From Snowella sp. (GTDB lineage Bacteria; Cyanobacteriota; Cyanobacteriia; Cyanobacteriales; Microcystaceae), in NCBI GenBank assembly GCA_003249095.1, contig QBMS01000001.1:68247-127449 (forward strand): a stretch of 59,203 nt of DNA. Direction: 5' to 3'. The notes beneath the pieces are model-generated. The model saw only the letters and a program-made list of their open reading frames with translations, had not been told where the DNA came from and did no database searches. This document shows, piece after piece, positions 17,722-26,653 of this stretch (positions within the stretch are counted from its first letter, which is position 1; every line of letters starts with the position of its first letter). Made by a program: the position numbers and the translations under genes.

Positions 17722-17888
17722 GGCTGATTTCCCAGAAAATTTTCCCTAAAGCCGTACCTGGTATGATTAAGTCTCCTAATTTTTATCGGATTCAGGCCAG
17801 ATGTTTGGGTTTCTCAGACCAAATCCCTTAGAATAAAGTAAACAATTGTAACAAAACTAAATTTTTACTCATTTAATTCAGGGTGTTT

Positions 17889-18698
17889 ATGAATAAGCCT
17901 AGTCTTCGAGGTTGTTTGCTGGGAATATTGGTTTGCTGTCTGAGTGTCATGCTCAGCTTTACTTTTCCGACTTCCGCGATCGCGGTTAATAATCCCGAAC
18001 TGTTACCCGACACGGTTACGCCCATCGTGGATTTGGCGAATTTTTTACCCCAGCCCCAGGAAGACGCGCTTATTCAAGATATCAATACCTTCGAGGCAGA
18101 AACAGGCTGGAAGTTACGAATTTTAACTCAATATGACCGTAGCCCAGGCAGGGCCGTAATTAAATTTTGGGGATTGGATGACAAAAGTATTTTATTAGTG
18201 GCGGATGCTAGGGGCGGAAATATTCTAGCGTTTAGTATTGGCGATGCAGTTTATGAATTAATGCCGCGCACTTTTTGGATTGAACTTCAGGCCCGCTTTG
18301 GCAATATTTATTACGTCCGTGAAAATGGCGAAAATCGGGCGATTACTCAAGCCATAGAAACGGTCAAAGGTTGTTTAGTTAAAGAAAATGGTTGTCTTGT
18401 CGTTCCAGGGTTGCCGAATGAACAATGGATTTTTACCCTCGTTACCTCAATGTTGGGAGGAGTGATTGTCGGTTTAGCGGCCATTCCCCGTAAGGAAGGT
18501 CAAGTCTTTGCTTGGCAATGGGTTTTGTTGCTGTCGCCTCTCTGGGGAATTTTAGTGATTTCCTTTGGCATTGGCCCCGTTGTGACTCGTACCAGTGATT
18601 GGTTACCCCTTTTGCGGAATGTGATGGGATTTGCGATCGGAGCGTTAGTTGCCTATCTTTCTCCCCTGATTAACCAGAACAGTCTATCGAAGAGTTAG
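17889..18698 (+). CDS. psb32: TPM domain protein, Psb32 family
   Basis: About 269 residues from ATG 17889. It has a signal peptide (CLLGILVCCLSVMLSFTFPTSAIA), a TPM domain (about residues 40-165; VDLANFLPQPQEDALIQDINTFEAETGWKLRILTQYDRSPG, FWGLDDKSILLVADARGG, FWIELQARFGNIYYVRENGE), then C-terminal membrane helices. This is the layout of cyanobacterial Psb32, linked to photosystem II protection and repair in Synechocystis. The symbol rests on architecture and recall, not a search. It converges with the SDR gene. Confidence 0.75.
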   Translation: MNKPSLRGCLLGILVCCLSVMLSFTFPTSAIAVNNPELLPDTVTPIVDLANFLPQPQEDALIQDINTFEAETGWKLRILTQYDRSPGRAVIKFWGLDDKSILLVADARGGNILAFSIGDAVYELMPRTFWIELQARFGNIYYVRENGENRAITQAIETVKGCLVKENGCLVVPGLPNEQWIFTLVTSMLGGVIVGLAAIPRKEGQVFAWQWVLLLSPLWGILVISFGIGPVVTRTSDWLPLLRNVMGFAIGALVAYLSPLINQNSLSKS

Positions 18699-18754
18699 AA
18701 ACCCAATGTTTTTAGGGCGATCGCAATCATTAGACATCTCCAAGAATTAAGTAG

Positions 18755-18774
18755 GGGCAATTCATGAATTGCCC
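18755..18774. terminator. Perfect 20-bp palindrome between convergent genes
   Basis: The palindrome gggcaattcatgaattgccc lies midway between the convergent stops of the Psb32-like gene (18698) and the SDR gene (18831). A hairpin here could act as a bidirectional terminator. This kind of sequence is also a common dispersed repeat in cyanobacteria. Confidence 0.5.
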
Positions 18775-18830
18775 TTACCAAGGCTTTCAATCGATTCACT
18801 CTTGATTTCTGGGGATATCTATTGATCCCC

Positions 18831-19487
18831 TTAAACCTGGGCAAAAAGTTGTTCATCAGAAACGGCAGGAGCATCGGCCTTGCAAACAATCTCAACAATT
18901 TTATTGCGAGAGGCGGCTTGAAAGAGAGATTCTACGCAAATATGCGCGACTTTTTGGCGGGGAATACTGCCTTCAAACAGGGTATCTGCGGATGACATGA
19001 CAATGGGATAGGTATTATCTTCATTCTTAAGTCCCCCTGGTCGCACGATAGTATAGGTTAAACCGCTTTCCTTGAGATAATTTTCGGCTTGCTGTTTCCA
19101 GAATAAAATCAACCAAAAAAGATTGAGGGGATGGAAAAACTGAGAAACACAAAGGGAGGTCACTAAAACGAAATGCTCAATACCGCTAGATTTAGCGATA
19201 TCTACCAGATTTTTAGTACCAAAATAGTCAACTTGCAAGGGGCCAGTAAAATCTAAACTCGGTTTTGCTCCCGTTGCACAGATCAACACCGTACAATCAG
19301 CGATCACATTTTTCAGGGTTTCGGGCTTGAGGACATCGCCTAACACTAATTCCACTTCAGGCGGAAAAAGGTTTTTGGCGAGATCTAAATTACGGACTAA
19401 TGCCTTAACGGGAATTTGGCGATCGACCAATGCTTGCACAATCCATCGTCCCGTTCCACCCGTTGCCCCAGCGACTAATACTTTCAT
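18831..19487 (-). CDS. NAD(P)-binding atypical short-chain dehydrogenase
   Basis: This 218-residue protein has a Rossmann fold: nucleotide-binding GATGGTG at residues 7-13, then ALVRNLD, a GDVLKPETL segment, ICATGAKP, and a C-terminal SGLTYTIVRPGGLKNE and VAHICVESLFQAASRNKIVEIV typical of the NmrA/complex-I-assembly (atypical SDR) group common in cyanobacteria. Substrate unknown. The plant and algal relatives (Tic62/HCF173/Ycf39 types) work with photosynthetic membranes, but a specific role here is only speculation. ATG at 19487-19485. Confidence 0.85.
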   Translation of the reverse strand: MKVLVAGATGGTGRWIVQALVDRQIPVKALVRNLDLAKNLFPPEVELVLGDVLKPETLKNVIADCTVLICATGAKPSLDFTGPLQVDYFGTKNLVDIAKSSGIEHFVLVTSLCVSQFFHPLNLFWLILFWKQQAENYLKESGLTYTIVRPGGLKNEDNTYPIVMSSADTLFEGSIPRQKVAHICVESLFQAASRNKIVEIVCKADAPAVSDEQLFAQV

Positions 19488-19671
19488 CTTGCTACCTTAG
19501 ACACAGAATTTGATTTAGGTTTTTGTTTATCTTAACTTTCTTGATTATCTTACTATTGTATTAAGTTTTGTAAATTTTGGAGACTGAGATAATTCTCTAA
19601 AAAAGGGAGGGAAGACTAAAACCATTCCCCTCGACTCGACAAAGAACACGCCACTCCATAGGAAAACGGTT

Positions 19672-20412
19672 ATGCAGAGCCAAATAATTTCTTCTCAAAT
19701 GATTGAGTTCGACAGCGATCGCGCCCCAAACGATCAGGTCTTAGACGGAGCAGACGCAAAGGCCATTCATTTCCAGACCCATTTTGAAGGTTACATGGAA
19801 ATGTATAGCGATGGGGAGACCGTTGCCCAATATCTCCAATCCCATGAAGGATGGTTTTGTCGTTGCGCCCAACCGATGACCGTCGAACCCTACGGCGAAA
19901 ATGGTTATATTTTGACAGTGGGTCGTTTTGGAGCCTTGGGGTTTGATGTGGAACCCAAAATTGCCGTTGTCTTGGAACCACCCCAGGATGGACAATATTT
20001 TATGCACACCATTCCCCTGCCCGATCCCACTTTTTTGGGCTATGAAGTGGATTATCAAGCCGTGATGACATTGAACGAAATTGCGCGGAATGAAGCAGGA
20101 GAAGGACTAGAAAAAGTGTATCGCAAGCAAGGAATCGACGAATTACCAGAGAATGTCACCAAGGTTCAGTGGCAATTAAACATGGATGTGGCGGTCTTTT
20201 TCCCCAAATATATCCACAAATTACCCCAGGCTCTCATCCGTAAAACAGGCGATCGCTTGCTCGCAGAAATTATTCGTCAAGTCTCTCCGCGCCTAACATT
20301 TAAAGTGCAACAGGATTTTCATGAAGGAATGAAGTTACCCTTACCGCCCAAATCGAGCCGTCATTTCCAACGAGTCCGCGCAACGGATGCTCCCGACGAA
20401 ACGGAAGATTAA
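19672..20412 (+). CDS. DUF1997 domain protein
   Basis: This 246-residue protein starts at ATG 19672 after GGAAAACGGTT. The core has FQTHFEGYMEMYSDGETVAQYLQSHEGWFCRCAQPM, GENGYILTVGRFGALGFDVEPKIAVVLEPP and LNMDVAVFFPKYIHKLPQALIRKTGDRLLAEIIRQVSPRLTFKVQQDFH. This is the cyanobacterial/plastid DUF1997 pattern (helix-grip-like, possible lipid or hydrophobic ligand binding). The function is unknown. Confidence 0.88.
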   Translation: MQSQIISSQMIEFDSDRAPNDQVLDGADAKAIHFQTHFEGYMEMYSDGETVAQYLQSHEGWFCRCAQPMTVEPYGENGYILTVGRFGALGFDVEPKIAVVLEPPQDGQYFMHTIPLPDPTFLGYEVDYQAVMTLNEIARNEAGEGLEKVYRKQGIDELPENVTKVQWQLNMDVAVFFPKYIHKLPQALIRKTGDRLLAEIIRQVSPRLTFKVQQDFHEGMKLPLPPKSSRHFQRVRATDAPDETED

Positions 20413-20477
20413 GGTAAATTCGTTAGCATCACGAATCTTTCTCGCTGGGTCAAAGATAAAAAGTCAAGCCTTTCTGA

Positions 20478-20627
20478 AGTGCGGCATCCCTCTCGGCCAT
20501 TGACTTTGCTACTGTCGTTTCCGAACCCCTGGCGATTCTCGGAGCCGTTACTACCGCAGGATTTGGCGCGGACTTCTAACGCAAATTAGCGAAAAATCCA
20601 AAAGACAAAGATCAACAAGAGGCTTAA
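20478..20627 (+). pseudogene. Gene remnant with an in-frame stop (unidentified family)
   Basis: After TGA at 20475-20477, the frame reads SAIDFATVVSEPLAILGA...GFGADF, then TAA (20577-20579), then continues sensibly RKLAKNPKDKDQQEA to a second stop at 20625. A Tyr codon changed to TAA would explain it. The composition looks like the C-terminal end of a real membrane-associated protein, but I cannot name the family. No start is visible, so this is a decayed gene end. Confidence 0.4.
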
Positions 20628-20750
20628 TTGATGCTCTTTAAAATATCCAAAAAGAATCTTCTGAATGACGCAAAATTTAGGAGATTTTTTCTGTCTTCTG
20701 CTTTATGCTAACATCAAATTAAGTGCAAATTAAGTGTAAGGCTCTTGACA

Positions 20751-21041
20751 ATGATTAATTTAAGCCGAGATATTCAGTCTCTTTCTACCTTTAAACGCAA
20801 CACCAATCAACTCATTATTCAAATGAAAGAAACAGGCAACCCTGTCGTTTTAACCGTTAATGGGAAAGCTGAGTTGGTCGTACAAGACGCAGAATCTTAT
20901 CAAAAACTTCTTGATGCAGTGGAACATCTAGAAACGATTATTGGCATTAAAAAAGGATTAGAAGATATTACCAAGGGAGAAACCCAATTCCTGAACGAAT
21001 TTATCGAAGAAATGCAACAAAAACATGGAATTTCAGGTTAA
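20751..21041 (+). CDS. Phd/YefM family antitoxin
   Basis: About 96 residues from ATG 20751 (TTG 20745 also in frame). The N-terminal half is the Phd/YefM DNA-binding fold: LSRDIQSLSTFKRNTNQLIIQMKETGNPVVLTVNGKAELVVQDAESYQKLLDAVE. The C-terminal helix (LEDITKGETQFLNEFIEEM) would wrap the toxin. The gene overlaps the following toxin gene by 17 bp, indicating translational coupling. In this family the pair represses its own promoter. Confidence 0.88.
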   Translation: MINLSRDIQSLSTFKRNTNQLIIQMKETGNPVVLTVNGKAELVVQDAESYQKLLDAVEHLETIIGIKKGLEDITKGETQFLNEFIEEMQQKHGISG

Positions 21042-21357
21042 ATTAACCGCTAATGCTAAACGTGAGATTGAAGCTGCCTATCTTTGGCTCAAACAAAGTA
21101 ATCCAGTTTATGCAGATCAATGGTTTCGATCTTTAATGAATGTGATCGCGACTTTACAAGAGAAACCTAGACGTTGTGCTTTATCAAGAGAAAATGATAA
21201 TTTTCCTGAAGAAATAAGACAACTCATCTTTGGGAAATCAAGAAATAAATATAGGATTATTTTTACAATTAGGGATGATATGGTTTATGTGATTTATCTT
21301 CGTCATAGCTCGCAATCTTCCATTTCGTTTAACGTTCTTGATTGGGATTTAGAGTGA
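21025..21357 (+). CDS. RelE/ParE family toxin
   Basis: This 110-residue protein has the RelE/ParE fold: VKLTANAKREIEAAYLWLKQSNPVYADQWFRSLMNVIATLQEKPRRCALSREND, then strands FGKSRNKYRIIFTIRDDMVYVIYLRHSSQ. The final RHSSQ element and the R-x-I-F strand are typical. Family members cleave ribosome-bound mRNA or inhibit gyrase; which one applies here cannot be read. It overlaps its antitoxin gene by 17 bp and looks intact. Confidence 0.88.
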   Translation: MEFQVKLTANAKREIEAAYLWLKQSNPVYADQWFRSLMNVIATLQEKPRRCALSRENDNFPEEIRQLIFGKSRNKYRIIFTIRDDMVYVIYLRHSSQSSISFNVLDWDLE

Positions 21358-21367
21358 AAATTACTAG

Positions 21368-21505
21368 ATATATCTCTATATTGCAGGTTTTCAGAAAAAT
21401 AGTCAGCTACTAACTAAGTTAGGGTTATCGATCGCAGAAATTGCTGAAGAATTAGAGATTGATGTTGCTTTAGTCAATCAGTTTCTCGCTAATCAGAATC
21501 ATTAG
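21368..21505 (+). pseudogene. C-terminal fragment of an Rpn-type or similar protein
   Basis: Between an in-frame TAG (21365) and TAG (21503) lie 45 codons with no start codon. They read FQKNSQLLTKLGLSIAEIAEELEIDVALVNQFLANQ. The segment LGLSIAEIAEELEIDVALV resembles the HTH-like end of Rpn/transposase-like cyanobacterial proteins. It is likely a decayed gene end downstream of the toxin gene. Confidence 0.4.
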
Positions 21506-21562
21506 ACTTAGACGGATCGCATTTTTTCTTAATTTGGAAAGAGGCGATCGCCTTTAATTTAG

Positions 21563-22171
21563 TTATGATGACGGGATTAAAATCGTAGAGTTTGCCATTT
21601 TTACTAGAGTTTTTAAATCACCAGCTTTAATCGCCAACCTGTAAAGATAGCCCTTTTCCTGCCAACTGATAGTCGAGTCAGAGCAATTAGCCCCACAGGT
21701 GGCATCCACAAAATATCCCTGTCTTTTTCGCGATAGGGTTATTTTTTTCCCTTTTAAAAGCTTATTTTGACTATTAATCTTTTCTCCCGAAATACTCCCC
21801 AAGCGACAGGCCGTTGCTCCGTTACATTGGGAATCAAAACCTAACAGAATAGAATAATTTTTCGCCGTGACGATTTCCAATTGGGCATAGAGCGGAATGT
21901 CTCCATCAGACTCAGGAATATAGCTGGGTAGCCAAAGGGGAACCTGGGTTTTTTTCTTGAGGATCGGAATAATCGGTTTGAAAACAGGATTAAAAGTTTG
22001 ATTGATGGAAAAAGTTTGGGCGGGCTTGGTCGCAATCCTCACACCATGCTCCCTTGGTTGGATTGATTGGCCAGGTAGGGCGATCGCAACGACCCCCATA
22101 ACTCCCAAAATTCCTAACCCAAATTTACCCATGTTTTTAAAAAATCTCCCCAACACCTGGGTAAACATCAT
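21563..22171 (-). CDS. Exported protein of unknown function
   Basis: About 203 residues from ATG 22171; a TTG at 22213 and ATG at 22132 are alternative starts. A hydrophobic segment MGKFGLGILGVMGVVAIALPG suggests a signal peptide or anchor, followed by a mature domain with LWLPSYIPESDGDIPLYAQLEIVTAKNYSILLGFDSQCNGATACRLGSISGE and two Cys pairs (CNGATAC, CGANC) likely oxidised in the periplasm. I do not recognise a named family. The gene is divergent from atpB. Confidence 0.6.
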   Translation of the reverse strand: MMFTQVLGRFFKNMGKFGLGILGVMGVVAIALPGQSIQPREHGVRIATKPAQTFSINQTFNPVFKPIIPILKKKTQVPLWLPSYIPESDGDIPLYAQLEIVTAKNYSILLGFDSQCNGATACRLGSISGEKINSQNKLLKGKKITLSRKRQGYFVDATCGANCSDSTISWQEKGYLYRLAIKAGDLKTLVKMANSTILIPSS

Positions 22172-22304
22172 TGCAAAACCTACGACGACCCCCAGCGATC
22201 GCGCATCTCTCAATTTTAAGCTTTCATTATAAAAAATCTGACGATCCCGAATACTTTCTCGATCCCCAAGGATGATAAACTATTGAACGGGAAACCCAAG
22301 AAAT

Positions 22305-22333
22305 TTAACACTTGTCCTGTAATCTTATTATAA
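22305..22333 (+). promoter_or_regulatory. Possible sigma70-type promoter of atpB
   Basis: TTAACA (22305-22310) and TTATAA (22328-22333) are 17 bp apart, 21 bp before the atpB ATG. Other -10 choices nearby (TATTAT) are possible. Confidence 0.3.
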
Positions 22334-22345
22334 GTAAATCCTTAG

Positions 22346-23800
<1,455 letters not shown>

Positions 23801-23951
23801 ATCTTAATTGATAGTGGATAATTGATAGTGGATAATGAATAATGGATTAATTTGGGTAATGTTAGAAACTCAGATTACTGTTCTCATTAAAAGATCTTCT
23901 GTCAATTATTAACTGTCAATTGTTAATTATCAATTATCAATTAATAAAAAG
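23801..23951. repeat. AT-rich short repeats between atpB and atpC
   Basis: Tandem ttgatagtggataa units (from about 23808) are mirrored by inverted tcaattattaa/tcaattgttaa/tcaattatcaa units (about 23899-23942), so the 151-bp spacer could fold into a long imperfect hairpin. It may affect relative atpB and atpC expression. Confidence 0.6.
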
Positions 23952-24365
23952 ATGACATTAACAGTAAGGGTTATTACTCCTGATAAGGTAGTTTGGGATG
24001 ATGTGGTGCAGGAAGTCATTCTCCCTAGTACGACGGGACAAATGGGGATTCTCAGTAATCACGCAGCTCTTTTAACTGCACTGGAAATCGGCGTGATGCG
24101 CGTTCGTCCAGGGAAAGACTGGAAAAATATTGCGGTCATGGGTGGCTTTGCAGAAGTTGAAAATAATGAGGTTAAAGTCCTCGTCAATTCAGCAGAAATC
24201 GGCGACAACATTGATAAGGAAGTGGCAAAAACCGAATATAGCCAGGCCCAAGCTAAGCTAGAAGAAGCTAGTCGTAGTGGTGATGCCCCTAAACAATTAC
24301 AGGCGACGCAGGCAGTTAAAAAAGCTCGCGCTCGTTTTCAGGCGGCTGGTGGTGTTGCTAATTAA
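23952..24365 (+). CDS. atpC: ATP synthase F1 subunit epsilon
   Basis: This 137-residue epsilon subunit has an N-terminal beta-sandwich: [50 protein letters not shown], with the conserved TPD and GILxxHA motifs. The C-terminal two-helix domain ([16 protein letters not shown] and [11 protein letters not shown]) regulates ATPase activity in the family. It follows atpB on the same strand after 151 bp and a terminator hairpin lies just downstream. It is called atpE in chloroplast naming. Confidence 0.95.
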   Translation: MTLTVRVITPDKVVWDDVVQEVILPSTTGQMGILSNHAALLTALEIGVMRVRPGKDWKNIAVMGGFAEVENNEVKVLVNSAEIGDNIDKEVAKTEYSQAQAKLEEASRSGDAPKQLQATQAVKKARARFQAAGGVAN

Positions 24366-24394
24366 GCATTCATTAATTTTCATGATTTTTACTG

Positions 24395-24418
24395 AAGGAG
24401 TTGCGGCTCCTTTTTTTG
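24395..24418 (+). terminator. Rho-independent terminator after atpC
   Basis: AAGGAG (24395-24400) pairs with CTCCTT (24407-24412) across a 6-base loop and is followed by a T-run. It lies 30 bp after the atpC stop and fits the end of the atpB-atpC operon. Confidence 0.8.
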
Positions 24419-24461
24419 TTTTAATGTCAATATAGCGGTGTGCAGTCGTATGACGTGTAGG

Positions 24462-24481
24462 CAAGGGGCTTAAGCCCCTTG
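24462..24481. repeat. 20-bp perfect palindrome, dispersed copy 2
   Basis: Identical to the palindrome at 5635-5654, with the flanking bases in inverted orientation (taGGCaagggg... here). It lies in the long intergenic region downstream of atpC. Confidence 0.8.
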
Positions 24482-24599
24482 TTAATTAAGCTTTGGCAAT
24501 ACGTCACTTGTATGAATAGTGCTATATAGGTAAATAATATGTACTAAATCCAGTTTCCCTGAAGATTTTCTTTGAACCTTTATTTCCTCTACCTTTGTC

Positions 24600-25020
24600 T
24601 AAAACCGTTAAGGTGAACTACCTACACTGACCTGACGGTAGAGTGTAGGCTTCCTACCCAATCGATAGCTTTTTGCTCCGAAGAACAACGAGTCTTACAT
24701 CAAGGCGATAGGCTACTCCCTCGTTCCGAAGGTAAAAATACTGTTGCTTGCTTTGGATCACAACTTCGGCAAGTCCACTGTGGAGGGTCGGGTTCAGCAA
24801 GAAATACATCCCTCTTTCTTCTATCGCCCAAATCGTTACCCCAAGTCATTACCTTGTAGAGCTATCAAGCGATTTCTTTATTTTACATCAGCAATGATTG
24901 TAATTGTTTCACGATTTATTTTGCTCGTTTCCTCAATGTTCCCTTTCCTCGCCTTCGGCATTGGTCAGGGAACCATCGTCAACTCACTCGCATTCATCTC
25001 ATCACTTCCCTTCGGGTAAG
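24600..25020. other. Non-coding or decayed region, possible IS200/IS605-type remnant
   Basis: A 735-bp gap separates atpC from the next gene. It includes an inverted repeat cctacact...agtgtagg (24621-24649) and a 91-codon open frame (24744-25019) with no recognisable family. The arrangement of a short inverted repeat ahead of a decayed stretch recalls the ends of TnpB-type elements, but no transposase motif is readable in any frame. Treat this only as an unassigned stretch. Confidence 0.25.
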
Positions 25021-25100
25021 TGAGAGGCTTCTGCTGTTTCAGCTAACTTAAGCGAAGTGTTAATTTAAAGACCAGTATCGCTATTGACAAGGTTAAGTAG

Positions 25101-26609
25101 ATGGTTAGTGATTTTCAGAAAAAAGGCAAATCTTCCTTAAAAAAAGCCAATCCTTGGATTTCAAGGACGAAATGGTTGGCTGGTTTCGTTTTTTTGATAC
25201 TTTTAGGGTGGAGTGGGTTTGAATTTTATCGACAAACGGTGACTCTGCCCGAAATGAGGTTAAAACTCGCTAAAGACTCGATCGCGGTAACGAGGGATAA
25301 TTTATTGCTGACGGTGACGGCTAATGGGACAGTGGCACCAGAAATGTCGATTAATGTCAGTCCTAAAAATTCTGGTATTCTCAAAAGTTTATTCGTGAAA
25401 GAAGGCGATCGCGTCGAAAAGGGTCAACTTTTAGCCCGCATGGATGATTCTAATTTACAGGGTCAACTTCTGCAAAATCAGGGTCAACTGGCAGAAGCCG
25501 AGGCCAATTTAGCCAAAGTCAAAACGGGCAACCGTCCCCAGGATATTGCCCAAGCCCAGGCCACTCTCGCTGAAGCCCAGGCAAATCTGCAACGTCTTAA
25601 GGCAGGCAACCGCATTCAAGATATTTCCCAAGCAAAAGCCCGATACGATAGTGCTACTAGCAGTAAAAAACAGGCAGAAATTGTTTTTCGGCAAAATGAA
25701 CAACTTTACCGACAAGGGGCGATTTCTGAACGAGATTGGGAAAGTTCCCGTTCCCAGCTTGATATTGCCAAGGCTCAAGTCCGAGAAGCTCAACAAGCCC
25801 TGAATTTGCAAAAAGTTGGCCCCCGTCCAGAGGATATTGCCCAGGCTCAGGCGATCGTTGCCCAAAAACAAGCGGCTCTTTCCCTAGTGAAAGCGGGTTC
25901 TCGCAATGAAGATATTGCCCAAGCCCAAGCCCAAGTAACGGTTGCTAAGGGCAGTTTAAAGACTATTCAATCTCAGATAAAGGATATGGAAATTCGCGCT
26001 CCTTTTGCGGGGATTGTGACTCGTAAATTTGCTGATCCAGGGGCGTTCGTTACTCCAACAACGGCAGGAAGTTCGGTTTCTTCTGCAACTTCTTCTTCGA
26101 TTCTTTCCCTGGCTTCCCAAAATCAAATTGTTACCAATGTTTCGGAAAGTAGTATTTCTCAGATGCGTTTAGGACAAAAGGCGACGATTAAAGCCGATGC
26201 CTATCCTGATAAAACTTTTGTGGGCCGAGTGACACAGATTTCTCCTCAATCGATTGTGCAGCAGAATGTGACGAGTTTTGAGGTAAAAGTGGAAATTCTG
26301 GATGATTCCCAAAATTTATTACGCTCTGGGATGAATGTTCAGGTGGAGTTTGAAGCTGGAAAGTTAACGGATGTTTTGGTGCTGCCGACGGTGGCGATTG
26401 TTCGGGAAGCGAAGGCTACGGGGGTTTATCTATTGAAAAACGGGAAGCCTGAATTTGTGCCGATTACGACGGGAATGACGGTCAATGATAAGACGGAAGT
26501 GCGATCGGGTTTGCAAGAAAAGGATCAAGTTTTGATTACTTTTCCTGATGGTAAACGACCGATTTCCAGAATTCCAGGGGCGGCGGGAATGCCAGGGGGC
26601 AGACCTTAA
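25101..26609 (+). CDS. Efflux pump periplasmic adaptor (HlyD/MacA-like membrane-fusion protein)
   Basis: This 502-residue protein has one N-terminal membrane helix (WLAGFVFLILLGWSGFEFY), then a lipoyl/barrel-type segment VTANGTVAPEMSINVSPKNSGILKSLFVKEGDRVEKGQLLARMD, a long hairpin coiled coil rich in repeated Q-A units (about residues 120-290; the motif DIAQAQA recurs four times), and a second half-barrel MEIRAPFAGIVTRKFADPGAFV, followed by the beta-barrel FVGRVTQISPQSI. It would bridge an inner-membrane transporter to a TolC-like tunnel. No permease gene follows, so the partner is unknown. The tail GAAGMPGGRP is Gly/Pro-rich. Confidence 0.88.
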   Translation: MVSDFQKKGKSSLKKANPWISRTKWLAGFVFLILLGWSGFEFYRQTVTLPEMRLKLAKDSIAVTRDNLLLTVTANGTVAPEMSINVSPKNSGILKSLFVKEGDRVEKGQLLARMDDSNLQGQLLQNQGQLAEAEANLAKVKTGNRPQDIAQAQATLAEAQANLQRLKAGNRIQDISQAKARYDSATSSKKQAEIVFRQNEQLYRQGAISERDWESSRSQLDIAKAQVREAQQALNLQKVGPRPEDIAQAQAIVAQKQAALSLVKAGSRNEDIAQAQAQVTVAKGSLKTIQSQIKDMEIRAPFAGIVTRKFADPGAFVTPTTAGSSVSSATSSSILSLASQNQIVTNVSESSISQMRLGQKATIKADAYPDKTFVGRVTQISPQSIVQQNVTSFEVKVEILDDSQNLLRSGMNVQVEFEAGKLTDVLVLPTVAIVREAKATGVYLLKNGKPEFVPITTGMTVNDKTEVRSGLQEKDQVLITFPDGKRPISRIPGAAGMPGGRP

Positions 26610-26653
26610 AGCGATTGATCGCATTTTTTCCTGTTAATCCTTCCCATGCGATA

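Noticed and set aside
24744-25019. 91-codon open frame downstream of atpC
   Set aside because: No family similarity, no ribosome-binding site, and unusual composition; kept only as part of an unassigned intergenic stretch.
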